A DNA stretch of 64,000 nt from Plectrocnemia conspersa. Taxonomy: Eukaryota > Arthropoda > Insecta > Trichoptera > Polycentropodidae. How positions within the stretch are numbered: the first letter of the stretch is position 1; the number at the start of each line of letters is the position of its first letter. The position numbers and the translations under genes are program-made. The DNA is taken from the NCBI GenBank assembly GCA_009617715.1, contig VTFK01000016.1, positions 1 to 64,000 on the forward strand, in the 5' to 3' direction. Of the stretch, positions 37,224 to 48,444 are shown in pieces. The notes under the pieces are model-generated. The model searched no databases, was not told where the DNA came from, and saw only the letters and a list, made by a program, of their open reading frames with translations.

Positions 37224-38277
37224 ATTTGGGTCCATTGTTGTTTTTATTGTTCATTAATGACATAGAAACAGCAATAGAGCATTCAGATTTTTTATTATAT
37301 GCAGATGACTTGAAAATTTACAAGAAAATGCATTCGATTTCTGATTCCCTCGACCTACAGGAGGATCTCAACTCTATATGGAAATGGGCTTGTTATAACC
37401 AATTGCCTTTCAGTGTAAAGAAATGTCACAAAATTTCATTTTCAAGGTCATTAACGCCGGCAAAATATTCATACCATCTAGGCGGATATTTTCTGGAAAG
37501 GTTTTCTTCAACTAAGGATTTAGGAGTGACTTTCGAAGAACGTTGGAAATTTAGCCAGCACATTGCAGAGACTCATAGCAAATCCTTAAAAATGCTCGGT
37601 TTTATCTTGAGAAATGCGCGTTACTTCAGGAATACTTTAGTATTGCGCACTCTTTATGATACTCTAGTCCGCAGCATACTAGAAACTAGCTCCATCATTT
37701 GGATTCCAGGCGTAATGAATCAATGTAATGAATTGAAGCTGGAAAAAGTACAACGTAAATTTCTTCGATATTTATACTTGAAGGAATACGGGTATTATCC
37801 GTTCTTGTTTCCCAGTGCTTTTATTTTGGGAGCCCTGGGATACGTTTTTTGTCGACTCGCAGAAGTGTTTATGTAATTAAACACTTCTGGAAATTGCTCA
37901 AGGGCATCGTAGACAATCCTTCAGTGCTCGAGCAGCTTCAAATGTGGGCTCCTGAAGGTGGTTATAGTTCTCGGTCGCGTCCACTATTCTTGCCTGTTAA
38001 GTGTAGAACTGGAGCACTTGCCAACTCTTCTCTGGCCAAGGCTATTTATCTGCTCAATTCTGTCCATAGTAATATTGACATTTTCTTTTGCACATATGGA
38101 GTTTTGGTTCAGTTCGTATGGGACAATGCACACCTGTTGAGGTGATTTGTGTCTGTTGTTTTGTCTTGTTTATATTTGTATGTATTATGATGTATTAGTA
38201 CTTTTGACTATCGTGACGCATTAGGTTTGCCTGTCAGGTCACGATGGTTATAATTTTAATAAATAAATAAATAAATT
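37224..38277 (+). mobile_element. LINE family A copy 2, 5'-truncated non-LTR retrotransposon
   Basis: This is almost the same sequence as the 28.8-kb copy but in opposite orientation and with slightly different truncation. The main frame 37226-37876 begins MGPLLFLLFINDIETAIEHS, has the YADD motif at 37298-37309 and reads KKCHKISFSRSLTPAKYSYH without the copy-1 frameshift. It breaks at 37841-37850, where copy 1 has TTTCTTTG and this copy TTTTTTG (one base lost). The rest continues at 37849-38145 (STRRSVYVIKHFWKLLKG to WDNAHLLR). The 3' UTR hairpin and an (AATA)n tail end at about 38277. No convincing target duplication was found. Confidence 0.92.
38210..38245 (+). other. 3' UTR hairpin of LINE family A (copy 2)
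   Basis: ATCGTGAC / GTCACGAT 8-bp stem with a 20-nt loop, just before the (AATA)n tail. Confidence 0.7.
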
Positions 38278-38279
38278 AT

Positions 38280-39110
38280 TCCATTGAAGGAAAGTTCTTA
38301 GTTGTTCTTGTATTTTCATTAAAACATTGTCGTAAACCAAATTTTTGAAGTATAAGAATCCTTATATTTTTTTCAATTGAAATTATAGTCTCCAATTAAA
38401 ACGGTATTCCTAATTCTATTAAAACTCAATTCTGATTATACTATGGAAAGTTTTTCAAGAAAAATCTTTTAAATATACGATATAACACATCAAGTATGTC
38501 TGGAATTAGAATTGAATACATTTTTTTATATCACGTGTCTCTGTTAATTCTAAAAATAGAGATATAATTAAAAAATATTAATTTTGAATTGTTCTAGGAA
38601 TGACACAAGCATCATAAAAAATACTTGCCGAAAAGTATCGTTTGATTCGTATTATTCCCTCGTTATATATTCCTTTTAAGTGATAGTCGTATTTTACAAA
38701 CAACCTCAAAAGGTTTTATTGTTAATATGAAATCCCTTGCCTTTCAGAATATTTTTTGTCGATCGGTAAATCTAAATATAAAACATATTTTTCTTTATTA
38801 TTGCTGAAGTAACGAATCATCTTTGTTATCTTATAGAATACAAATCTTGTACGGGTTATTTAGAAGTTTTCGACTATGCAGATTTATGTACAAATTATTA
38901 TATAAAGTGTTGATTTTTGAGTTACTTTTTTTTAATTATCAGGACCCAAGATAGCAAAAAATCATAAAATTATTTGTTATTGTCTTGATACAGAATTCCT
39001 AATTTAGATAACAATTATTGTACGTCTACTTTATGCACTTTTTAAAATTTTTAAGTGGCAGTGTCGACAATCCATAAATGCTAGACGATTTTCAGAGTGT
39101 CATAGATTAC
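38280..39110. other. AT-rich non-coding stretch
   Basis: Nothing recognised. Confidence 0.45.
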
Positions 39111-39299
39111 ATCGAATTTTCATAAAAACTTTCACGTGGACTACCACTTCACATATATTACGATAGCACATTAGTGCAAGTCTTTTGTGACAATAGAGGA
39201 GATTGCCGAATGGGCTGTATTCTTTACCAATGAATTTTACAATAATATTTTGCGGATAAATAAATTATAAATTTGTATCATAATAAATATATATTAAAT

Positions 39300-39740
39300 T
39301 TTCAGATCAAAGCTTTCCACATATATACCGCACAAGATGGCGGTGTGTATAATTTCTCATCACCACATGTGTTCAAAGTGTGTAATGGCCGGTCCGTGTA
39401 AAAGGGGGGCAGCGTAGTGAGAACTCTGTAACGGCACCCACGGGGACGTCCCGGCGTGTGGAGTCCCTTAAAACGGTAAAAAAGTGGCGTGCATTATGCC
39501 GTATGCATCTGGAGGGTGCTGGGTGGTCGGACTAATGGTAATAACGTGACTAAGAAAGAATAATCGCTACCGTCCCGCGAGACTAATGTCGGTGTCGCCA
39601 AATTGGACAAAGGTCCGGAATAAATTTTTATCGCCGCAGAAAAGGAAGCTAAGGTTTTCATTGTTATTAAAACCGGGGATGATAAAAGGGCGAGCGGCTT
39701 ATCTGGGTGGCGTATAAACACTTTTGGTCGAGATTGATAA
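39300..39740. promoter_or_regulatory. GC-elevated non-coding island with YY1/Pho site, candidate enhancer or PRE
   Basis: AAGATGGCGG at 39334-39343 matches the YY1/Pleiohomeotic consensus. The block continues with GGGGCAGCG, ACGGGGACGTCCCGG (palindromic GGGACGTCCC-like) and TTTTTATCGCCGC. The minus-strand ORF (39494-39721) has no protein motif. The composition contrast with the flanks is strong. Regulatory function is inferred. Confidence 0.42.
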
Positions 39741-39744
39741 AATA

Positions 39745-42045
39745 TTGTGTGTTGAAGGTATCAGGAACGAGATCGTTTTCATATAATATTATATGGTGTG
39801 TGTATAAAAGGATAATGATGTATATATGTTCATGTATAGGTTTAAAAGAATAGCATCACAACTAAAATAGTATTTTATTATATTTTTATATGACACAATA
39901 TACTTTTATAAACTTGTTTAGAAATTACTAGATAGGTTGTGCCGCCGGGTATTTTATTTCTGAGAAAAAAACCATCACATATTAGTTGAGCTTTCACTGT
40001 TGTGGAAACGTCGTTCCAAATATGTTCTAGCGTCACTTAAATTCGTATTTTTAGTCTAAAAATAGTTTAATACCATCTTTATATTGCATTTGTAAATGTA
40101 AGTTGAGATAAGCTGCAGAAAAAAATAAATCATCTAAAAGAATATGAACTTATATGCACGAATAAAAATAATAAAGTAGTTAAAGTGTTGTTACGATTAT
40201 GCAAGGTAACCAGCTCTTAAAAATATCAAAGAAGGACATTAAAAATAATTAAAAATCGAAAAGGATAAAAAAGGACAGATTGGTGCGAAAGCTAAAAAAG
40301 CTGATTTCGAAAGTTCTTGTTCAAGAGAGACAAAATGAGGACCTTTTTTATAGGAAGATAATCCTCTTCAAATAAGGATATCCAGTCACCTAATATTATG
40401 TATGAAAATAAATATTTATTGTTATTATTTATTAAAATAAATGGCGTTAGCTTAACGCGTTACATATTTAATTAAATCGTAAAAAGGATCAAAATGTTAT
40501 ATATAATTTAATCGATGATACTTTAATGTAGGATCAGAAAATAGTCTTGATTTTTATACAGACGTATAAAATCAAGACTATGGTTGAAGGTTAAATTCAA
40601 ATGATTAATTAGACCCAATACATTACTTTCAGTGTTGCAATTTTATACAAAAGTTTATAATAGTGGAGAAGCTCGATAATTGAGTGCTGCATCAATCGAG
40701 CTATAGAAAATTAGTGAACTGAATTTTTGCTTGCGGTTTGTTACTCAAGCGCAATGAAAACGAGTTTCTTCACAAACAATTTATCACTAGTGATGAAAAA
40801 TGCATTTAATACAACAATGTTAGTTGGAAAATATATAAAATAAAATACAAAGTAGTTTTGAATAAAATAAAATAAAAAGAGGACTGCTGAAATCTAATGT
40901 TTTTAAAAATATTTTCATAGTATTTATTAAAATTTAATACTATTTTTTTTATTAATTTAAGGGTAGATATTGACTAGATTTTTTTTTAATATGAACGTGT
41001 GTAAAAAAAGATTTTTATGATTTTAATATCTATTATGAAACATGTTTAACCTTTTACTTCTAGGATATGCTTTACATATTATGTAATGAAAACTAGTTTA
41101 TTTTAAGTTGAAATGTTAAGCATTTACTGGACTTGGATATGTTGTGTACTCAATTTAAAATATAACAATATAATCCAGCAATAAGTTAATTAATAATAAT
41201 TCAATCAAAATAAACAAACAAAGCTCGCTAATAAAATTGCAACGTTCCAACGTTTACGCTCGAATTACTAATTAGTTTATTCAAACGGGTTTCGTATTGC
41301 GAATATACATACATATAATGCCAATTCAATATCGGAAATTTTTATGTGAATGAACATATTACTAATTTGATCGGACTATTATAACGAACATTAATTCGAA
41401 GCCATAAATTAAATTATATTACGCTTATGAAGCTCCCGGATTATTGCTTATTTAAAATATAAATTGTCGTGATTTATTGAATATTTAAAATTCATACATA
41501 AAAACAGTTATTGTTATTAATGTGTCTAGTCGACATTATTTGCTATCATATTAAAAAAAAATAGCCTATTACAATTCTAGATTAGTCATGAGTTTGAGGG
41601 AGAGTAAGGACATTGATCTATCAATCGTAAATAAGTCGTAACGCTGCTATTTTTTAATATTTAATATATAAAAGGTAATTACAAGGTACACAAAATACAA
41701 GAAGAACAAGTTGCTGGTTTATAAACATTTGGTTGTTTATAAGAGAAAATTAAAAAATTAAATAAGACTAATAGTAATAAAAACATATTATATATAATTA
41801 CGATAACAAACTAAAACATCAAATTATTTAGCTTAAGACTATTTATAACTATTTACCTAACATAAACTTCGATCTATTAAAAATATGCTTATTTTTTAAA
41901 GCAAAAAGTATTAGGAAATTTAATTTAAGTTTGGTCTAGTACTAGTTACTTATTCTGGAGAATAAAGAGTTATTATGATTTTGTGTGATATTTTTAATTA
42001 TTTCTGCTGTCCATGTAAGATATATTTATTAATTTTTTGATTAAA
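39745..42045. other. AT-rich non-coding stretch with one hairpin and one small island
   Basis: About 41220-41440 is GC-elevated with TTACTAATTAG-type homeodomain cores. A hairpin is at 40541-40581 (listed separately). No gene is seen. Confidence 0.45.
40541..40581. repeat. near-perfect 18-bp inverted repeat with 4-nt loop
   Basis: ATAGTCTTGATTTTTATAC (40541-40559) pairs with GTATAAAATCAAGACTAT (40564-40581) with a single bulged T. Confidence 0.7.
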
Positions 42046-42049
42046 TAAG

Positions 42050-43590
42050 GACCATCGTGGCTTAATAGGTTACCCCAATGCGCCACGATAGTCGAAAATA
42101 AATTTTAAATTTATCAAACAAAAAAAACGTATATATACATAGTTAGAACAATACTTAAAAATAATAAACGTAACAAAAAATTATAAAATATCAAAATTAA
42201 ATGATACAAACTGGATCAGATCCTCGTAGCTAACATTAAACAGGTCAATGTGTAATGCCAACGTATTAAGGAGCCGGATGGCCGCAGCTATAGGCGAGTC
42301 GGCAAGTGCGAATATCCTAGCCCCAACGGCATCAAAAGAGGTCGCGATCGTGATTCTCGAAAATGTTCGGAACCCAAAACTGGAATTCCTCAAATATAGC
42401 TGGATTGTCGACAGCACCTTTTATTAATTAAAAAAAATGCTTAGCGACATACAATTTTCTGCGAGAGCTCAGCGAATCGTATCCCAACGCTCCTAAAAAA
42501 AAGTCGCGGATAATAACCAAATGTCTTTCTGTAAAGGTATCTTAAATACCTTTTTTGAATTTTTTCCATTAAAAGGGAATATTTAGCTATTCGGGGATTC
42601 CAAATTATAGATCCCGATTTAAGAATGCTACGAACTAAGGTGTCATAGAGGATGCGAATAACTGACGGATCGTCAAAGTGAAAGGCATTCCTCATAACAA
42701 AGCCGAGCATCTTGGAAGATTTATTACAGACGTCGTGTATGTGTAGAGAGAACTTCCATTTGCTCTCGAAAGTGATTCCGAAATCTTTAGTGGAAGTTTC
42801 TCTAGTCTAAATGTTACCACCGAGATAATAGAAATAAACTGATGGTGAATGGGATCGAGAAACTGACACTTTCCGACACTAAAGGGCAGACGGTTAACGG
42901 AAGCTCATCTTCATAGAGTCTGAATTACTTTGTCGAGAAGAGTCCACAACAGATCGAATGCATTTATATAATTTTAAATCATCTGCATACAGAAAAAAAC
43001 ATGAATTTGTAATTGCTGTATTTATGTCATTAATAAATAACACAAAAAGCAGAGGGCCCAGATTGGATCCTTGCGGAACCCCCGAAGAGGTAAAATATTC
43101 TTTTCACAATCGTCCACCATAGGTTACAAAGTGTCTATGATTGCTTAAATAACTCGAGAATAACCGAGTTGAATTATCTGAGCAACCGAGGTTCGACAAT
43201 TTTTTTAATAATAGCCTATGACAAACTTTGTCAAAGGCGTTCTCAAAATCTGTATACACGACGTCTACTTGAATAACCTGCATCGAGAGAAGTTGTCACC
43301 GTTTTGGTGAACAACAGAAGGTTAGCAACAGTGGAACGGGCAGGACGAAACCCGTGCTGTTGGTCTAACAAAACTTGCCGAAAGTGATTATAGAGATATT
43401 TATGAATAATTATTTCAAATAATTTAGCACGAGCTGACAACACTGCGACTGGTATATAATTCTTTATATATAATTTGTCACATTTTTATGAATAGGGGTG
43501 ACTTTTGTGCATTTCCATAGATCAGGAAATGATGATGTTTTGAGAATCAGATCATGAATACATTTATATACTATGAAGTTTTTAAATGTT
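42050..43590 (-). mobile_element. LINE family B copy 1, decayed non-LTR retrotransposon
   Basis: Reading leftwards the pieces come in the right RT order but in shifting frames. About 43500-43560 gives PDLWKCTKVTPIHK. 43243-43443 gives LSARAKLFEIIIHKYLYNHF and QQHGFRPARSTVANLL. Near 43070 is GVPQGSNLGPLLFVLFIND, and FFLYADDLKLY has YADD at 42978-42989. 42441-42710 reads MLGFVMRNAFHFDDPSVIRI and KIQKRYLRYLYRKTFGYYP. 42181-42417 gives the last segment. Several stops and frameshifts make it inactive. More of the RT core is retained than in family A copies. The 3' UTR hairpin is at 42054-42089. Confidence 0.9.
42054..42089 (-). other. 3' UTR hairpin of LINE family B (copy 1)
   Basis: ATCGTGGC / GCCACGAT 8-bp stem with a 20-nt loop. 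It differs from family A by one compensated base pair. Confidence 0.7.
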
Positions 43591-43594
43591 ATTG

Positions 43595-43895
43595 TAAAAT
43601 ATGTTTATTATGTATTATTTTTATCGCTGTAATGAAAAAAATTAATGTACCTAGCTAAGGGGATTTTTTATATATATATTTTTTTACTACCAAAATGTCT
43701 GATTATCTATCACTGATTTGTCAATTTTATGAATCACACATATGACTTTTTTATGGGTTTGTGAAGCAGTAATTTTTTGTTAACGTATAGGATGTCGAAA
43801 AATCACACTTTTTTAAATTGGTTTTCGCTATGTTATTTCCGGTTTTTAATGGTGGAATCTTAAAGATTTATTTTTTAACGGTTCTGTTATAGCAG
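43595..43895. other. AT-rich non-coding stretch
   Basis: Nothing recognised. Confidence 0.5.
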
Positions 43896-43899
43896 TAAT

Positions 43900-44230
43900 G
43901 TAGTGTCAGTGACTCTTAGTTTTTTCCTCAGCTAGGATTCAGCGTCCACCAAGTAGGTGGGAGCCAAGTTATTGAGGTAATTAAGTGAGGTTAAGTGCCA
44001 TCGTTGACCCTGGATAAGCGCATTCCCTCGCCTGACTCAGTCCTCATCATCATCTGCATTATCCACTCTACGGCTGGTAAACTTTCCACATAATCTCGTA
44101 CGTGGGTCGCAAACGTACGGGGTTCGAGCTGGCCGCAAACAGCGCGAGGAAGTCGAACGAGACCGTGATGTATGCGACTCTGACGTTTGTGTTGAAACTT
44201 TGGCAATTTTCATTTTTGCCCCTCAAATAA
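43900..44230 (-). promoter_or_regulatory. GC-elevated island, candidate enhancer or unrecognised exon
   Basis: All three minus-strand frames are open over 40 or more codons. One reads VRVAYITVSFDFLALFAASS then NPVRLRPTYEIM, which superficially resembles a GPCR seventh helix (FLALF..SSNP). Another ends RRVDNADDDED. The simultaneous openness is mostly explained by GC content, and no clean pyrimidine-rich acceptor is present. I therefore treat it as a non-coding conserved island with a weak exon alternative. Confidence 0.28.
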
Positions 44231-44439
44231 TTACACGTGGTTTATGTAAGTAAAGTTTAGCGTTTCAGCGTTATATATATGCATGTATTATGTATAAGGA
44301 GAACGTGTGAATTATATTTATAGTAATATATGTATAATATATACAAACTAGGACGAGTTTGAGATAGAGCAGCCTCCGAGTAAACTTTTGTGTAAAATTT
44401 TAACTTTCATATGAACGCAAAGAGAATATTAATAGAGGA

Positions 44440-44800
44440 GTGTTTCAGTCCATTGCATCTCAACCAGTTAATAAAAAATATAACGCTTTCTCTGGTAATT
44501 GATTAAAAAAAACAAATATAAATTGTATTTGTTTTGAAAATAAATGTTTATATAGAAAGCTGCTGTCGTTGTGCACTGGAAAAAAATCTCGATTTAAACG
44601 TTTTATTCTATCGGTTGGAAGCTGTCAACATCAGATCTTCCTGATGAAATCGACGTTTTCCGATGAATTGCTCGCAAAGGTCTTTCTCGTTCTACGATCG
44701 TTTGCTTGCATCTTGAAAACTGAAAATTGCTTTTACTTAAACTTCAAACGTAGGTGGAAAATCGAAATTAATCATTTTTATAACTAAAAATCATTTCGGA
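44440..44800. other. moderate-GC non-coding patch
   Basis: A plus-strand frame of 72 codons (44569-44787) has no family features. A regulatory patch is equally possible. Confidence 0.25.
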
Positions 44801-45249
44801 TTAGATTTTATTATTTGACTGGATAAATACTAAAGCGATACAACGATAGAAACATGGATAAAGTATTTGTGGCACAATATGGCACAATATGCAATTAAAA
44901 AACTTGTACAGTAAAATTATTGTAATTAGATAATTAGAAGGTAAAATTAATAAGTTGCCATTTATTTTAGATCAGAAGACGAAAATTCAACTACTTATTA
45001 TTTTATAAGTAATTAACTCTATATTATATGTTTATTATACTATGGAACTAAAAACTACTATTAAAAAAAGTGTAGCATATGTATATATTTTTCATATGAA
45101 TATTCGTATTTTACGTATAAATATTAAAATACTTATATTTTGTATAAAATAATTAATCGAGGCTTTTTGCTCTGGACCAGATTAAAACACTGTTTTTTAA
45201 ATACGTTAATTTCATTATTATTAATAATTCTACAGACACTAATTATATA

Positions 45250-46459
45250 AGAGGACCGAAAAGTAATCAAAATTTTTAAAACATTTTTTTCAAATCTGTT
45301 TATTTCAATACGCGGTCTAGTAATCACATAAGTTTTTATCATTATATTAAAGTAAAAAACCGTAAATTTATGGTTTCTTTGAAAAAAAAAATTTACCCTT
45401 AGGTAGAGGGATGTCGAGGCCAACAATTGATGAGATGCATTTGCGCCATTATATGCTGTTTTTGTTCGATCAATGGAAGAAGGCTAACGAAGCAACGCAA
45501 GTTATCAAAAATACTTATGGTGATGTTTTAAAACTTAACAAGTGTCATCATTATTTGAAATAAAATAAAAATGAAAAGAAGGACCTCAAGGACATTGCTC
45601 AAAAAGGACGACCTCAAAAATTAGACGATGATGTGCTGAAATCAATGGTGAAGTCAGATCCTCATCAGACCATAAAAGAGTTATCGACAAAGAATGGCTG
45701 TCCATGGTCTTCATGGTTTGAGAAAGGACCATAAACAAGGAATTTGGGTCCCGCATGAATTATCGGCAACAGAGCCATACCACCTGTGCATTCCTTATCC
45801 CGTTTTACAGTTGACTCATTTTTACTACGTATTTATAACTGGAGATTAGAAGTGAGTGCTATACAATAATTCTGTATGATAAAACAATGACTTTTTACCG
45901 AGCAAGTACCTGTTCCAATCCCTCGACTACCCCTAACAATAAAGAAGGTATTTTTTTGTGTATGATGGGATTTCTCTGGAGTGATACACTACGAGTTGCT
46001 TTAACCTGAAAAAAACGTTACAGCGATTGTGTATGGTAAGCAACTCGAACGATTAAAACATGACATTTTAAAGGAACAATCTGTTTTGATCAATAATAAG
46101 CCAAGAATTTTGCATGCAAAATTGAGTCAAAACGCGAGGCCTCATGCTGCAAAATTGAGTCAGGGAAAAATAAGGGAGGTTGAGTTCGAAGTTTTAACCC
46201 ATACATTCACCAGATTTCGCAACCATCTATTTAGGTCAATAAAACATTCGTTACAAAAAAAAAATTTTGGCAAAATAAAAAAAAATATTTTTTTTTTTTA
46301 TTTAAAAATCAAAAAAATTCCGCAAAAAGGGAATTGAAAATTTGCCTATTTGTCAAAAGGTCACTAATAATGATTGATTTTTTTTAAATTACTATTTAAT
46401 GTGATCTTGTAATTAAATACTGCAAACAAACTAAAATTTTGATTACTTTTCGGTCCACC
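45250..46459 (+). mobile_element. complete-length but dead mariner transposon, 1210 bp
   Basis: The ends are inverted repeats with 24 of 24 bases identical (45253-45276 and 46433-46456; outermost GGACCGAAAAGTAATCAAAA). TA lies outside both ends (45248-45249, 46460-46461). The length of about 1.2 kb is normal for mariner. The encoded transposase is broken by stops and frameshifts. Perfect terminal repeats around a decayed gene mean the ends could still be cut by a related transposase. Confidence 0.93.
45411..46335 (+). pseudogene. mariner transposase pseudogene
   Basis: It starts MSRPTIDEMHLRHYMLFLFD at 45411, the paired-like N-terminal domain. An in-frame stop is at 45561-45563, after which the frame continues KKDLKDIAQKGRPQKLDDDV and IKELSTKNG. 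A frame change leads to HKQGIWVPHELSATEP, the mariner WVPHEL linker, at about 45725-45780. The first catalytic region reads FITGD-stop-K-stop-VLYNN near 45833-45870: the Asp remains but the following Glu and Trp codons are now TAG and TGA. Later frames give VYGKQLERLKHDILKEQSVL from 46032. The HDNARPH motif has become HAKLSQNARPHAAKLSQ, so its catalytic Asp is lost. The YSPDL region is shortened to HTFTRFRNHLFRSIKHSL. Confidence 0.9.
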
Positions 46460-46789
46460 TATATATAATATAAATGTTACTGATTTATAACCATTTTTAT
46501 GTTTAAAATTAGTTATTAGCTAAATTTAATAAAAAATAAATATATTCAATAAAACGCTTGTTATTTTGATTTAATGTAAGAAATTAAAAATCATTTCAAA
46601 AAATGTCAAAAAAAGCGAATATATTTTTATTGCATTTGCATATTGTATATATAGAAAATTAGTAAGCACATTATTTGTTGAAACGGTTCAATGAATATCA
46701 TTCTTACAAATTAAAGACAATAGAAAGATCAAATGTTGTTTCACGAGTCCCTTAAAAATTGTTATAATATAAAACGTCTTCAAATCTAT

Positions 46790-47579
46790 GCGGAGGGCCA
46801 TCTATTTTTTCGCGGATGTTGAGAAGGCTTAATGATATGAAACTCAGAAGTTGTAAAGACCGAAACAAACCGTAGCTTTCAGAAATAAATAAAACTCGAA
46901 GGTTAGAGTGGGCATGAAAGCACCAAGATCGGACCACTGAAGATTAGGTGAAATTCATTTGGTCTGATAAACTTTTAAATCAAAGTTGGTTTATATAAAA
47001 AAAATATATTAAAAACTTAATTTATTTTTGAAGCAATAATTTTTTAAAATAATCATACTTTTTTAATATTTTTTTAAAGATCTTGAGACACCTGTTGTAG
47101 TAAACGTGCGTCGATAAGATGGAGAAGAATATCTAGCCAATTGCGTAGTACTCAAAGTCAAATATTGTGGCGGAAGCGTTTTCCACCAGCAAGGGTGGAA
47201 AACCTGTATACTGGCGAGGGTTATATGAATCGTGACATTTTTATTTTAATGTTGCAATTCACTTTATTTGCTTCTTACTGGAAAATATTTTTAAGCACAG
47301 ATCACCTGATTCAAGTAAGAAAACGCTCTGGATCATACTCTAAAAATCAGGAGTTGTTTTGCGTCAAAGGGTTTGATGCTTTTAAAATAGTCTACACAAT
47401 CCTCGGACGTACAATTTATAGACAAAATAAAAGGAAATGTTGCCCAACACAACTGCAAATCTAAAATTGATTTACGAGAAAAATTGTAGATGGAATAGAG
47501 TAAATTGTCTTTGTCCACCTGACAGTAAGCCAAAAAGGGCTGCAGTTGTAATTAAAGCTAAGGGTGGTCCTACTAAATA
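46790..47579 (+). pseudogene. Tc1-like transposase relic
   Basis: One frame from about 46813 reads RMLRRLNDMKLRSCKDRNKP, then RLEWA, KHQDRTTED and VKFIWSDK, with stops replacing some Trp codons. This matches the Tc1 layout from the second HTH to the first catalytic Asp (WSDE). From 47100 it reads VNVRR-stop-DGEEYLANCVV, KYCGGSV (Tc1 GGGSxMVWG region) and MNRDIFILMLQ. Further frames give TQSSDVQFIDKIKGNVAQHN (family form SPDLNPIENLW) and the C-terminus KRAAVVIKAKGGPTK ending at 47579. Several frameshifts are needed. Tail-like sequence GGTGCCCCATTATTATGGCC at about 47671 may be part of the 3' terminal repeat, but no matching 5' end was found. Confidence 0.85.
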
Positions 47580-48039
47580 ATAAAAATAAGCTGAAAATAA
47601 ACAATTTAAATACCCTTAATAGTTTTCTATTTATATTTCTACGATTTTTTAAGATATAAAATATTTATTGTGGTGCCCCATTATTATGGCCAACTTTTTA
47701 AATTTATAAATATTATTGAAATAAAAAAAATAATAAATATAATCACGAAATGCCAAACCCAATATGGGTTTTCAGAGCTATATCAAATTATATCTTAATT
47801 AGTTTTCAATATTCGACAATATTCCATCTTTCTCTAATTGAAATCATGTAAAGTTTAGAACTTTTCCATGATTTCAAAGTACTAATATTTTATTTTCATT
47901 GTTATTGTTATGTGTTATATAATATATACATATGTGTGTTTTGATCCAAATTTATGGTGTCATATCTAGATTTAATACCTTTCACAGAATATAGTAGGAC
48001 AGAGATGAGTAGTATATATATTGCATAGTACGTGCCATT

Positions 48040-48440
48040 TCAGTGGCATGCACTCTGATCCGCATTGCGTCCCACAGGCCGCAATTTACTTCCCCTCTGA
48101 AAAATAATCTCGTCATACTTTTTTTGTGTCGCCACTTTGAGGTTTGGCCATTAGTCAGAACCGCGGACCGGATAAAGGCGGATTCCTAGCTTCGCCCGAA
48201 AGCCCTATTCTCCGTCCAGCTCTAGGGCTAAGCGCGCACTTAAGGTACGACGGATGAGTGCGCCGTTTCGCCGGTGCCTAATCTCGTTTTTATTTTGTTG
48301 CCATTTGTAACCTTAGCCCTAACGAGAGAATCCGACTCTCTCTCTCTCTACCGATCGCCGCTACAGGGTGGTCGTAAAGAGGCGGACGGGTCGAAATCGA
48401 AAACGTGGCGGACCGACCATAGTTTCGAAGGCTATAGATA
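48040..48440. promoter_or_regulatory. GC-elevated non-coding island, candidate enhancer or promoter
   Basis: 400 bp of balanced composition with scattered stops in all frames. It includes CCGCATTGCGTCCC, AACCGCGGACCGG, a short (CT)n run at about 48335-48350, and paired GGCGGACnG motifs at about 48382 and 48409. No TATA or donor signal is convincing. The role is inferred. Confidence 0.38.
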
Positions 48441-48444
48441 TTGA

